Source: Alphaproteobacteria bacterium
Lineage (GTDB): Bacteria; Pseudomonadota; Alphaproteobacteria; Caulobacterales; Maricaulaceae
DNA length: 64,000 bases
Assembly (NCBI GenBank): GCA_018222865.1
Contig: JAAEZM010000007.1
Location: 44,577-108,576 of the forward strand
Direction of reading: 5' to 3'
A program made the position numbers and the translations under genes. Under the pieces are notes generated by a model, which was given only the letters and a program-made list of their open reading frames with translations, was not told the origin of the DNA and did not search any database. Positions within the stretch are counted from its first letter, which is position 1. The number at the start of each line of letters is the position of its first letter. Shown piece after piece: positions 38,014-46,421 of this stretch.

Positions 38014-38847
38014 CTAGCCCTGGAAGAGGTTGAGGATGATCTGTGGCGCACCATTCGCGATGGACAAGGCCTGAACGCCGAGCTGCTGCTTCACCTGTAG
38101 AGCCTGCAATTTCGCACTCTCAACAGCCAGGTCCGCATCAACCAGATCTCCGACCCCCTTGTTCAAACTATCCATCAGACGGCCCACGAAGCCGGAATGG
38201 GCTTCCAGCTTTTTCGTGTCCGAGCCGAGATTGGCGAGCGCCTGGTTTACATTATCGAGGCTCGTCGCGATCGTGGCGGCCACGGTGCCGGCAAGCGTCA
38301 CAGTGCCCAGGCTGGCTGTCGCAGCGAGCGTCATGATCGTGCCGCCAAAGGTCAGATCCTGGGATTTGAGGGTCACGGTGCGGGTCGCATCTGCATCAGC
38401 AAGGAATTCAATGCCGTTGGTAATCGCGCCATTGATCAGGTTCGCGCCGTCAAACTCAGCATTGTCGATAATCACCTGGATCTGATCGAGCAGGGATTTG
38501 AAGTCACTGTCATAAGCCGCGCGGGAGAAGGTATCGAGCGACGGGTCCATTGCGGCGACCGCCTTTTCGCGCATCTGAACAAGAAGGTCAGAGATCGCTT
38601 CGCCGGCTGCCAGGGCAACATCGCCAATCGTCGATGCTCGGTCGAGACCGGACTGCACGGCGTCTAGCGCCCGTACATCGGCGCGCATTGCCTGTGCCAC
38701 AGCATAAATGGATGCGTTGTCTTTCGAGCCCGTGATCTTGAGGCCAGTATTGATACGGCTCTGCGTCATCTCCATTTCCTCAGTGGTCTTATTGAGGTTC
38801 TGGAGCGCGATCATCGCAGCGCTATTGGTGTGGACTGACATCGTCAT
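38014..38847 (-). CDS. Flagellin 3 (divergent copy)
   Basis: 277 aa. N-terminal D0/D1 (NSAAMIALQNLNKTTEEMEM, INTGLKITGSKDNASIYA) and C-terminal D0/D1 (VKQQLGVQALSIANGAPQII) are present, with almost no variable middle. It is less like the two flagellins upstream than they are like each other. Own sigma-54 promoter at 38905. GGAG precedes the first of two in-frame ATGs. Confidence 0.93.
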   Translation of the reverse strand: MTMSVHTNSAAMIALQNLNKTTEEMEMTQSRINTGLKITGSKDNASIYAVAQAMRADVRALDAVQSGLDRASTIGDVALAAGEAISDLLVQMREKAVAAMDPSLDTFSRAAYDSDFKSLLDQIQVIIDNAEFDGANLINGAITNGIEFLADADATRTVTLKSQDLTFGGTIMTLAATASLGTVTLAGTVAATIATSLDNVNQALANLGSDTKKLEAHSGFVGRLMDSLNKGVGDLVDADLAVESAKLQALQVKQQLGVQALSIANGAPQIILNLFQG

Positions 38848-38904
38848 GCGTCATTCTCCGCAGCTCTTGCCGCCGCCCTTTTGCGGCGTGTTCGAGCTGG
38901 TAGG

Positions 38905-38921
38905 CGCAAATGCCATGCCGG
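38905..38921 (-). promoter_or_regulatory. Sigma-54 promoter of flagellin 3
   Basis: On the minus strand CCGGCATGGCATTTGCGC shows GG-N10-GC, 58 bp before the flagellin start. Confidence 0.72.
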
Positions 38922-39025
38922 TTTATGCTATTTACAATTTAGATTAAATTACAAATAGATATGCAAAATCCCCCGGCATAACCAGGGGGCAATTAACCAT
39001 ACTTTACCGGGCCGAGACTGCCCGG

Positions 39026-39041
39026 CCGGTCAATTTTGCCC
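39026..39041. promoter_or_regulatory. Candidate FlbD (ftr-like) site for flagellin 3
   Basis: CCGGTCAATTTTGCCC lies about 105 bp upstream of the sigma-54 promoter at 38905-38921 and resembles CCGGCAAATATTGCCC at 40542. It sits just before the stop of flaG. Confidence 0.45.
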
Positions 39042-39046
39042 AGTAC

Positions 39047-39433
39047 TCAGGCGCGCTGGTCGAGAATACCTGCGGTGCGGGTCCGCAGAAACTCGAGGAG
39101 CTCCGCATGGTTTTCAGGAGGCCAGCGGCGCACCGCCTCACCCGTGTCCTGATCGACCATCATATAGATAAAGTCCTTGGACTCGCGATCACGCGTGATC
39201 TTGAGCCGGGAATTTTTCAGAGCTTCTTGTGCCAGGCGATCTATATCGGCGATCCGTTCGGCGGTCTCAGCCGGTCCGGTTTCTCGCTCATTGCGCAATT
39301 CAGCACTCTGCGCCTGCTGCGACACAGGCTCAACACGCGAGGCCTTTGCACTCGCCTGCTCTGAAAATGCTTCGCGGCGATCGGCGGCTGGTACGACAGT
39401 AACCGATGCCAAATTAAAGCCGGTCTCGGCCAT
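39047..39433 (-). CDS. flaG: FlaG-like flagellar protein
   Basis: 128 aa. Residues about 75-120 match the FlaG domain (LKITRDRESKDFIYMMVDQD, then TGEAVRRWPPE). The N-terminal half is hydrophilic. FlaG influences filament length in other bacteria. It lies between two flagellin genes on the same strand. Confidence 0.78.
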   Translation of the reverse strand: MAETGFNLASVTVVPAADRREAFSEQASAKASRVEPVSQQAQSAELRNERETGPAETAERIADIDRLAQEALKNSRLKITRDRESKDFIYMMVDQDTGEAVRRWPPENHAELLEFLRTRTAGILDQRA

Positions 39434-39449
39434 CTTAAACTCGCTGACG

Positions 39450-39469
39450 CGGAGGCATCAGCGCCTCCG
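39450..39469. other. Perfect hairpin before flaG
   Basis: CGGAGGCATCAGCGCCTCCG forms a 7-bp stem with a 6-base loop. It lies 17 bp before the flaG start and after flagellin 2. There is no T-run, so it is not a plain terminator; it could occlude the flaG ribosome site or protect the flagellin transcript end. Confidence 0.4.
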
Positions 39470-39502
39470 TATTGAATGACTCCCGCCGTCAACACCGGGA
39501 AC

Positions 39503-39530
39503 GGATGGCGGATCCGATGACCCGCCATCC
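39503..39530 (-). terminator. Hairpin after flagellin 2
   Basis: GGATGGCGG / CCGCCATCC forms a 9-bp stem just past the flagellin stop at 39540. No clear U-tract follows on the minus strand, so it may be a weak terminator or a transcript-end hairpin. Confidence 0.45.
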
Positions 39531-39539
39531 AGCCCGTTA

Positions 39540-40364
39540 TTAACGGAAGTAGCCCAGGATGGTGCTCGGCGCAGAGTTTGCGATCGACAGAGCCTGAACG
39601 CCAAGCTGCTGCTTGACCTGCAAGGACTGCAGTCGTGCACTCTCTTTAGCCAGATCCGCGTCGACCAAGTTACCGATACCCTTTTCCAGAGCGTCAGACA
39701 GCTTGCCAACGAAGTCTTTGTGCACTTCGAGGGACTTCGAACCCGTACCCAGGCGAGCCAGGGACTGGTTCAGGTTGTCCAGAGAGGTTTCGATCGTGGT
39801 TACGATCGTGGACGCATCACCCGCAGTCGCGAAGGACGCCGTAGCCGCCAGGGTCACGACACCGCCACCGAGAGAGAGGTTCTCGTCGGAGATACGGATC
39901 GAGTTGGAGCCGTCAGCATTCGCCAGAGCGGAGATGGACGTGACAGAGTTGTTGATCAGGTTCGTGCCGTTGAACTCAGCGTTGGCAACGATCGTACCGA
40001 TCTGGTCACGAAGGGACTTGAAATCCTCGTTCAGCGCAGCGCGCGAAGAGGTGTCCAAGGAAGAGTCAGCAGCGGCAAGAGCCTTTTCCTTCATCTCAAC
40101 CAGGAGATCGGAGATAGCTTCACCAGCAGCCAGAGCGACATCCGTGGTAGACGCAGCCAGGTCGAGCGAGGTGCCCACAGCGGCATAGCCATTGACGTCT
40201 GAACGCATTTTCTGCGCGATCGCGAAGACACCACCGTTGTCTTTAGCAGAAGCGACAGCAAGACCAGTGTTAATGCGGGACTGAACTTCCTGCATCTCAC
40301 GGTTCGTAGAATTGAGGTTTTGCAGCGCAACCATAGCGCCTGCATTCGTATTGATAGTAGCCAT
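39540..40364 (-). CDS. Flagellin 2
   Basis: 274 aa short flagellin, close to the neighbour at 40717 over its whole length (shared GGGVVTLAATASFATAGDAS). D0/D1 ends are typical (INTGLAVASAKDNGGVFAIA; VKQQLGVQALSIANSAPSTI). It lacks D2/D3, as in Caulobacter flagellins. Own sigma-54 promoter and two FlbD-like sites. The long plus-strand frame over it is a shadow. Confidence 0.95.
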   Translation of the reverse strand: MATINTNAGAMVALQNLNSTNREMQEVQSRINTGLAVASAKDNGGVFAIAQKMRSDVNGYAAVGTSLDLAASTTDVALAAGEAISDLLVEMKEKALAAADSSLDTSSRAALNEDFKSLRDQIGTIVANAEFNGTNLINNSVTSISALANADGSNSIRISDENLSLGGGVVTLAATASFATAGDASTIVTTIETSLDNLNQSLARLGTGSKSLEVHKDFVGKLSDALEKGIGNLVDADLAKESARLQSLQVKQQLGVQALSIANSAPSTILGYFR

Positions 40365-40435
40365 TTCTTGGCCCTTTCCTTTCTAGGTGTCACGAGCGTT
40401 TTGCTCGCTGGGTCTTCTGACCCGGTTGTGGAAAG

Positions 40436-40452
40436 AGCAAAGGTGATGCCAA
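40436..40452 (-). promoter_or_regulatory. Sigma-54 promoter of flagellin 2
   Basis: On the minus strand TTGGCATCACCTTTGCT has TGGCA at -24 and TTGC at -12 with exact spacing, 72 bp before the start. Confidence 0.8.
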
Positions 40453-40540
40453 TTAGATGTTGACCCCGTGAGTTAACCTCGAATCACCTGATTCGGTCGG
40501 CGATTTTTGCCGACTCCTTTCTGCCCGGGGTAACCCTTTG

Positions 40541-40591
40541 CCCGGCAAATATTGCCCGCCAATATGCAGAAACCGCCCGGCAAAATCTGCC
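40541..40591. promoter_or_regulatory. Two FlbD (ftr-like) palindromes upstream of flagellin 2
   Basis: CCCGGCAAATATTGCCCG (40541-40558) and CCCGGCAAAATCTGCC (40576-40591) lie about 90 and 125 bp upstream of the sigma-54 promoter. They are the best copies of this motif in the window. Confidence 0.62.
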
Positions 40592-40669
40592 GACCGGCAA
40601 TAATGTATGGTTTACAGAGGGTTAAAGTCCGATTTCAGGCACGCGAAATCGGCACGAAAAAATTCGCAG

Positions 40670-40704
40670 AAAAAAGTAGCTGGGATCGCCGAAGCGATCC
40701 CAGC
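40670..40704 (-). terminator. Rho-independent terminator after flagellin 1
   Basis: On the minus strand GCTGGGATCGC-TTCG-GCGATCCCAGC is followed by TACTTTTTTC. It lies directly behind the flagellin stop at 40717. Confidence 0.9.
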
Positions 40705-40716
40705 CAACGAACGAAC

Positions 40717-41544
40717 CTACTGGAAGAAGGACAGGATCGTAGACGGTGCCTGATTGGCGATAGAGAGCGCCTGGACACCCAGCTGCTGCTTGGTCTGCAG
40801 CGACTGGAGCCTTGCACTTTCCTTGGCCAGGTCGGCATCGACCAGTGCCCCGATACCCTTCTCGAGAGAGTCAGACAGCTTGGTCACGAAGTTATTGTGC
40901 ACTTCGAGCGACTTGGACGCCGTACCCAGACGCGCCAGCGACTGGTTCAGGTTGTCCAAAGACGTTTCGATCGTGGTGACAATCGTGGAAGCATCACCCG
41001 CCGTTGCGAAAGACGCTGTCGCTGCAAGGGTGACAACACCACCGCCGAGAGACATGTTTTCGTCGGAAATCCGGATGGTATTGGTACCATCTGAATTGGC
41101 GAGCGCGGAAATCGAGGTCACGGAGTTGTTGATCAAATTCGTGCCGTTGAATTCCGCATTGCTGACGATCGTCGCCACCTGATCACGAAGCGACTTGAAG
41201 TCTTCGTTCAAAGCTGTGCGCGACTGCGTGTCGAGCGAGGCGTCAGAGGCGGCGAGCGCCTTTTCCTTCATTTCGACCAGGAGATCGGAAATCGCTTCAC
41301 CAGCGGCGAGAGCAACATCCGTCGTCGAGGTCGCAAGATCGAGGCTCTGCTTAACCACGCCATAGCCGGCAACCTGGGAACGCATGCGCTGAGCGATAGC
41401 GAAGATACCGCCATCGTCTTTAGCGCCTGCGACCCGAAGGCCGGTGTTGATACGGGTTTGAACCTCGGAAAGATCCATGTTGGTTTTGTTCAGATTCTGC
41501 AGGGCGACCATGGCCGCCGCATTCGTGTTGACAGAAAGAGCCAT
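40717..41544 (-). CDS. Flagellin 1
   Basis: 275 aa short flagellin, near twin of flagellin 2. N-terminal INTGLRVAGAKDDGGIFAIA and C-terminal KQQLGVQALSIANQAPSTIL mark the polymerising D0/D1 helices. Ser/Thr-rich central residues are likely O-glycosylation sites, given the Pse enzymes and FlmG nearby (inference). Own sigma-54 promoter. Confidence 0.95.
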   Translation of the reverse strand: MALSVNTNAAAMVALQNLNKTNMDLSEVQTRINTGLRVAGAKDDGGIFAIAQRMRSQVAGYGVVKQSLDLATSTTDVALAAGEAISDLLVEMKEKALAASDASLDTQSRTALNEDFKSLRDQVATIVSNAEFNGTNLINNSVTSISALANSDGTNTIRISDENMSLGGGVVTLAATASFATAGDASTIVTTIETSLDNLNQSLARLGTASKSLEVHNNFVTKLSDSLEKGIGALVDADLAKESARLQSLQTKQQLGVQALSIANQAPSTILSFFQ

Positions 41545-41618
41545 TTTTTAAGTCCTCCGTTCTGGAAGCAATGAAAGTCGAATTTTTCGACCCTGGGCGT
41601 TTTGCCCACGGAAGACCT

Positions 41619-41635
41619 CGCAAGGCACATGCCGA
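41619..41635 (-). promoter_or_regulatory. Sigma-54 promoter of flagellin 1
   Basis: On the minus strand TCGGCATGTGCCTTGCGA has GG-N10-GC and TTGC at -12, 75 bp before the start. Confidence 0.78.
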
Positions 41636-41733
41636 GCGACTGCAGGTTTTTATCGTTATTTTTCAGATGTATAGAATATGAAAAGGCGCCACCGAAACGG
41701 TAGCGCCCATACTTGCCGACCCAAATTGCCTAG

Positions 41734-41750
41734 CGGGTAATTCCTACCCG
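41734..41750. promoter_or_regulatory. Candidate FlbD (ftr-like) site for flagellin 1
   Basis: CGGGTAATTCCTACCCG is a palindrome about 100 bp upstream of the sigma-54 promoter; it overlaps the last codons of flaF. It is a T-variant of the CCGGCAA motif, so weaker than the copies at 40541. Confidence 0.42.
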
Positions 41751-42115
41751 GCGACCGCGCCGTCAGCCTGCGGCATCAAGCCCTGCATGATCGTACGATT
41801 GATATCGATCAGATCTTCAATCGCCGCCGGATCGCGCATCGCAACACTCGTATGCTTGGACACGAACAGGGAAAGCGAAATGATCGAAGCGCGCAGCTGA
41901 TCAGGCAGCTGATTGTCTTCGCTCGCACAATCGGTAGCGAAATTACTCCACATACGACGGTTCAGATCCAGAGGCTGCACACGCGCCTGGATATCGTCTT
42001 TCGGCGTATCCTGCGCAGTCATCAAACCACGGGTGACATGCGCAAACAGGCGATACTCAGTTGCACGCGGATCTTCGCTGCGATTGGACGCAGCTTGGTA
42101 GGCTTGAAGGGACAT
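41744..42115 (-). CDS. flaF: Flagellin biosynthesis regulator FlaF
   Basis: 123 aa from ATG 42115, beginning MSLQAYQAASNRSEDPRATE, which is how FlaF proteins start; the frame open to 42214 is a read-through of flbT. FlaF is needed for flagellin secretion/translation in Caulobacter, opposing FlbT. Its start shares a base with the flbT stop (TAATG). Confidence 0.92.
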   Translation of the reverse strand: MSLQAYQAASNRSEDPRATEYRLFAHVTRGLMTAQDTPKDDIQARVQPLDLNRRMWSNFATDCASEDNQLPDQLRASIISLSLFVSKHTSVAMRDPAAIEDLIDINRTIMQGLMPQADGAVAG

Positions 42116-42501
42116 TAGGCCAGTCTCTCCGCTTCGTAGCTCATCAACTTTCGACACCCCATCAACGCCTTGTAATACTCCCCCGCCATCACATCGCGAC
42201 TTACCGCAACGCACCGGGTGAGAACTTCAGCATCCGCAACCACCCCCATGAACTCATTCATCCGGAGAACGAATTCGTCATAAAGCGCATCATCATTCCT
42301 GTCGGAGAGATACATCATCATGATTGGAAAATAGATCCGACGCACTGGCGTATTCACGTCTTCTTCCTGCAGGATGTCTTTTTCCCGAAGAACAGACGCT
42401 TTATTCTTAAGCACGAGATTAGCGCGACGCTCGCCGTTTTCGACGACGGCCCCGTTGAGCACGAACTTCTCGCCAGGCTTAAGCGAGATTTTCAAAGGCA
42501 T
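42115..42501 (-). CDS. flbT: Flagellin mRNA regulator FlbT
   Basis: 128 aa from ATG 42501 (MPLKISLKPGEKFVLNGAVV), the conserved FlbT N-terminus; the frame to 42594 is not used. FlbT represses flagellin translation and destabilises flagellin mRNA by acting at the 5' leader in Caulobacter. Coupled to flaF by TAATG. Confidence 0.94.
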   Translation of the reverse strand: MPLKISLKPGEKFVLNGAVVENGERRANLVLKNKASVLREKDILQEEDVNTPVRRIYFPIMMMYLSDRNDDALYDEFVLRMNEFMGVVADAEVLTRCVAVSRDVMAGEYYKALMGCRKLMSYEAERLA

Positions 42502-42612
42502 AATCGCTACTCCAGGCCCCAGAGCGGGCGTTACATTGGATTCGTGGGCGATAGACTGCAGAGCTTGGGTGAAGAAAAGGTTTCCGAACCGCACTGCAAA
42601 CGCGAAGGGACG

Positions 42613-42627
42613 TTAGCAAGTTCTTAA
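42613..42627. promoter_or_regulatory. Weak CtrA-like box between flbT and flmG
   Basis: TTAGCAAGTTCTTAA is TTAG-N7-TTAA, one base off the CtrA consensus. It lies 49 bp before flmG and 112 bp before flbT. Motif evidence only. Confidence 0.35.
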
Positions 42628-42675
42628 AGCGAATCCCGAGCTGGTAACAGCAAACTCGAAGCGAGGCCCGTCCCG

Positions 42676-44460
42676 ATGCAAGCCCATACAATTGATCTGG
42701 AAGCTGAGCTGTCCGCCGGCGCCGAGGCGGAACAGCATGATACCAATGATTTTGCCTCACGCCCGAGGATGCGCGTCGATAATTATGTCGAGCGCCTTCC
42801 TGCTGCGACGCGAAAGAAGCACCGCAAGGTCGTCACACTGATCAAGCGGGCTGTGAAAGCCTCCGATAATGGGGATAATTCTGAAGGGGCCCGCTTGGCC
42901 CACGAAGCGCTGGGCATCGCGCCTGAAATGGCGCTGACCAATCACGTGATGGGCTTGATGCTCTTGCGTCTGGGACGCTTGTCTCGAGCGCTCGAATTTC
43001 TGGAGCGCGCCTGGAAGATCGACCCCAAGGATCCGGAAATTTATCAAAAGCTTGGCTTGGTAGCTTGGAAGCTCGACATGCTCGATGCAGCAGAAAAGTT
43101 CTATCGCCTCCAATGCCAGATCGCTCCAAGCGCCATAGACGGCATCTTGAACCTTTCCGGTGTCTTGCGCGATGCCGGCAAGTTTGAAGAAGCGATCGAG
43201 ATCCTGCGAACCACCATCTTCCAACACCAGGACAATCCTGAGCTCTGGAATTCGCTGGGCTCGGTCATCTCAGAGTCCGGTGACCCGGCACAAGCGGCCA
43301 CATTCTACACTGAGGCCCTGCGGCTGCGGTCTGATTTCGCTCGGGCTCACAACAATATGGCGAATGTCTATGAGTTGTTGGGCGAACCCAAGAAAGCCCT
43401 TCCTCACTATGAAGAAGCCCTGAAGGATCCGGCGGACGCCAAGGATCGCGCCACCATGCTGCACGGCCGTTCCATGGTCATGCTGGCTGCGGGCATGGTT
43501 CAGGACGGTTGGGTTGCCAATGAGAGCCGCCTCGATCCCAACCGCGATGGCGCCACGCTCTTTGCGATGAACTGTCCGATGTGGGATGGCGAAGACCTTG
43601 AACAAATCCGCGGCAAGACGCTGGTGTGGATTGGTGAACAGGGTTTGGGTGATGAGGTTCTTTTCATGAACCAGGTCCATGACCTGCTCGAAGCGATCGG
43701 ACCAGAGGGCGAGCTCCGCATTGTCTGCGAATACCGTCTCTTAGACCTCGTCGCGCGCTCCTTTCCGCAGGCGAAAGTCTTCAATCACCTCTCGACAACT
43801 ATTGAAGGGCGCGATGTTCGCGCGGCCCCCAAGATTGATGCAGATGCTGATTTTTGGACGCCCATGGCGACGCCCCTGCGTGCTTTGCGCCCATCTCTGG
43901 ACAGTTTCCCAGAAACACCCGGCTATCTGGTCCCAGACCCTGATCGTCAAACCGCGTTCAAGACGCAACTGGACACGATGGGGAGCGGACTGAAGGTCGG
44001 CATCCTCTGGAAATCACTGAAAATGAACGCGCGGCGCGCTCGTTTCTTCTCCGCTTTTGATGCCTGGAAACCAGTGCTCGATGTGCCCAATGTGGACTTC
44101 ATCAACCTCCAATATGGCGAGGTGGATGAGGAGCTGGCCCTCGCGCGCGATCGTTTTGGCGTGACTGTGCATCAACCTCAGGACATCGATCTGAAGATGG
44201 ATCTCGACGGGGTTGCCGCACTCTCATCTGCCTGTGATCTCATTATCGGCCCGATGAATGCGACCACCAATTTGGCTGCTGCGAGTGGCGCGAATGTCTG
44301 GTTCATCCATGCGCGCTCATCCACGTGGACGCTTCTCGGTGCCGGGCGGTCCATGTGGTATCCCCAGACCCGCTCCTTCTTCGGGGAAGGCTTCCAGGAC
44401 TGGGATAACACGATGCGCCGTGTCGCAGACGAGCTCGCGGCGCTGCCCCAGCGATCTTAG
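42676..44460 (+). CDS. flmG: TPR-containing flagellin glycosyltransferase FlmG
   Basis: 594 aa. Residues about 60-275 are TPR repeats (AHEALGIAPEMALTNHVMGL; EALRLRSDFARAHNNMANVY). The C-terminal part about 310-590 is a GT-B-like domain (LVWIGEQGLGDEVLFMNQV; DLIIGPMNATTNLAAASGA). This TPR plus transferase layout matches Caulobacter FlmG, which moves pseudaminic acid onto flagellins, binding them through the TPRs. First gene of a run that continues with pseG. Confidence 0.86.
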   Translation: MQAHTIDLEAELSAGAEAEQHDTNDFASRPRMRVDNYVERLPAATRKKHRKVVTLIKRAVKASDNGDNSEGARLAHEALGIAPEMALTNHVMGLMLLRLGRLSRALEFLERAWKIDPKDPEIYQKLGLVAWKLDMLDAAEKFYRLQCQIAPSAIDGILNLSGVLRDAGKFEEAIEILRTTIFQHQDNPELWNSLGSVISESGDPAQAATFYTEALRLRSDFARAHNNMANVYELLGEPKKALPHYEEALKDPADAKDRATMLHGRSMVMLAAGMVQDGWVANESRLDPNRDGATLFAMNCPMWDGEDLEQIRGKTLVWIGEQGLGDEVLFMNQVHDLLEAIGPEGELRIVCEYRLLDLVARSFPQAKVFNHLSTTIEGRDVRAAPKIDADADFWTPMATPLRALRPSLDSFPETPGYLVPDPDRQTAFKTQLDTMGSGLKVGILWKSLKMNARRARFFSAFDAWKPVLDVPNVDFINLQYGEVDEELALARDRFGVTVHQPQDIDLKMDLDGVAALSSACDLIIGPMNATTNLAAASGANVWFIHARSSTWTLLGAGRSMWYPQTRSFFGEGFQDWDNTMRRVADELAALPQRS

Positions 44461-44464
44461 GGCT

Positions 44465-45439
44465 ATGAGCCATTTTCTGATCAGAGCCGATGGTGGGCCG
44501 AATATCGGATTTGGCCACATTACGCGCTGTCGCGCGCTCGCAGAGGCGCTTTGCAAGCAAGGCGACCAGGTCAGCTGGCTGACAACCACCCCCGATGTCA
44601 TTCCGGAGGACTTGCAGAACGCGTATGATATTCGCCTTCTGACGCCCGACGAGGACGAAGCCCGTGCCATTTTGTCTTTGGCGCGTGAAATCAACGCGGC
44701 AGCTCTAATCGGCGACTGGGTGCACAGCCCTGCCCCTCTGGTCGCAAAGCTGCGCGAGGCAGGGCTCACAGTGACCCTCATCGGCAATATGACCGGGGAT
44801 GCGGATGCTGACCTATTTGTCCGACAACGCCTGATCGCGAGAGATGAACCTGGCGATGCGCTCAAACTCGATGGGCCTTCCGTTTTGATCCTCCCGGAGG
44901 CCTTCATCGACATCCCGCCTCGCACCAGCAAGGAACGCGCGGATCGTGTCCTGATTTCACTTGGCGGAAGCCAGAGCCCGCTCATCGACACGATCTTTGA
45001 ACGTGTGGGGCAATTGACGGATCGCGCCGGGCTCAGCCTCGATACACTTCGTCCCAATGAGACGGGCAAGCCCCACACGCCTGACGAGGTCCAGGAACGC
45101 CTGTGCGCAGCAGATTTTGCCATACTCGCAGGCGGAACAAGCCTACACGAAGCCGCGGCCTGCCGCCTCCCAACACTCTGCTTGCCAATCGTGCCGCGTC
45201 AGCTGGATCGTGCGCGCCAATGGGAGACGCTCGGGTTTGGCGCGAGCCTGGTACCGGAGACACCGCATTGGGAAGAAACATTTGATAGAGAATTCCATCG
45301 CTTCGTCATGGATAGCGGGTTTCGAGAGCGCGCGAGCCAGCAGATGAGCCAGCTGGTGGATGGTCGCGGCGCCATCCGAGTGGCCAGCGAGATCAAGACC
45401 CACTGGCCAGAACCTACGCTGCTGTCGAACCCTGTTTAG
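44465..45439 (+). CDS. pseG: UDP-sugar hydrolase PseG/FlmD
   Basis: 324 aa from ATG 44465 (MSHFLIRADGGPNIGFGHIT), five bases after the flmG stop; the longer frame to 44258 is a shadow of flmG. The N-terminal nucleotide-binding block GFGHITRCRALAEAL and the C-terminal AGGTSLHEAAA are typical of PseG, which releases UDP from the pseudaminic acid precursor before condensation by PseI. Confidence 0.88.
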   Translation: MSHFLIRADGGPNIGFGHITRCRALAEALCKQGDQVSWLTTTPDVIPEDLQNAYDIRLLTPDEDEARAILSLAREINAAALIGDWVHSPAPLVAKLREAGLTVTLIGNMTGDADADLFVRQRLIARDEPGDALKLDGPSVLILPEAFIDIPPRTSKERADRVLISLGGSQSPLIDTIFERVGQLTDRAGLSLDTLRPNETGKPHTPDEVQERLCAADFAILAGGTSLHEAAACRLPTLCLPIVPRQLDRARQWETLGFGASLVPETPHWEETFDREFHRFVMDSGFRERASQQMSQLVDGRGAIRVASEIKTHWPEPTLLSNPV

Positions 45440-45479
45440 AGTATCCGCGCCCATCCGCGTGGTGAGAAAAGGTTTCAGA

Positions 45480-46421
45480 ATGACAAAGACTGCTTCACCG
45501 ATTTGGCCAAACTTTTTGGTCATCGGCGCCCCCAAATCGGGCACGACATCGCTTTATCATTATCTCAGCCAGCACCCGGACGTCTTCCTGTCAAAGACCC
45601 GCAAGGAAGGCCGCTTCTTCTCTGGCATAGGCGAAGGCGATGTGTACTGGCCCGCCTATTATCATTTCGATACGGCGGCGACGCCGCAGGACTATCAGCC
45701 CCTGTTTGCCGATTATGCCGGCGAGGCCCGTATTGGTGATGTATCGCCGGATTATTATGCCTACGCCCATATCGCCGCGCCGCGTGCGCTTGAGTATTGC
45801 GGAGCGCAGACCCGCATCATCGCGATCTTGAGGGATCCGGTCGAGCGCACCTATTCGCACTATCTGCAAAATGTCCGCCGCGACGCTGAATTCGCGACCT
45901 TCCGGAGCGCGCTGGAGGACGAGCCGCGCCGCATTGCGCAGAATTGGGGCTTTCAGTGGCTTTATGCCCATACCAGCGAATATGCCGAGCGCATCGCCAT
46001 CTGGCAGAAGCATTTCCCGCACATTCTGGTCCTGACCCAGTATGAGCTCGACGCTGATACGCCGGGCGTGGTGGCAAGGGTGCAGGATTATCTAGGCCTT
46101 GAACCGCGCGAACCTGAAACGGACAAGCGCTATAATACGGGGGGTATTCCCCTTTCGCGCCTGCCCATCCTCGAGGGCGTGCTCGATGCCCGCGCGAGAG
46201 AGCCGTTTGAAACCCTGCACGCCGAATTCATAGCGCCGAAAGCCACACCAAGCGCCGATGCGCCAACGGCTGACGGGGTCTACCCGCCGCTTGTCGATGG
46301 AGAGAGCACCGTGCCGCCCATGGACGCGGATATCAAACAGGCGCTTACGGAGCGCTTCGCCCCGGGTATTGAGCGGCTGGAAGACTTGCTCGGCCGGTCG
46401 CTGGATCCGTGGCGGTCATGA
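45480..46421 (+). CDS. PAPS-dependent sulfotransferase
   Basis: 313 aa from ATG 45480. 5'-phosphosulfate loop APKSGTTS at about 17-24 and 3'-phosphate motif RDPVERTYSHYL near residues 118-129 are clear. Such enzymes transfer sulfate from PAPS to a hydroxyl or amine of a carbohydrate or other acceptor. Its place between pseG and the ATP-grasp/NeuB genes suggests the flagellin glycan as acceptor, but this is inference. Overlaps the next gene by 4 bp. Confidence 0.87.
   Translation: MTKTASPIWPNFLVIGAPKSGTTSLYHYLSQHPDVFLSKTRKEGRFFSGIGEGDVYWPAYYHFDTAATPQDYQPLFADYAGEARIGDVSPDYYAYAHIAAPRALEYCGAQTRIIAILRDPVERTYSHYLQNVRRDAEFATFRSALEDEPRRIAQNWGFQWLYAHTSEYAERIAIWQKHFPHILVLTQYELDADTPGVVARVQDYLGLEPREPETDKRYNTGGIPLSRLPILEGVLDARAREPFETLHAEFIAPKATPSADAPTADGVYPPLVDGESTVPPMDADIKQALTERFAPGIERLEDLLGRSLDPWRS

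Larger units (their letters stand above)
40365..40716. other. Flagellin intergenic regulatory region
   Basis: About 350 bp without a gene. It holds, from left to right, the flagellin 2 leader, its sigma-54 promoter (40436-40452), two CCCGGCAA palindromes (40541, 40576) and the terminator of flagellin 1 (40670-40704). I see no small ORF with a convincing start. Confidence 0.75.

Noticed and set aside
39613..40188. 191-aa open frame on the plus strand, with a similar one at 40754-41182
   Set aside because: Both are mirror frames of the twin flagellins; their similarity only reflects flagellin similarity.
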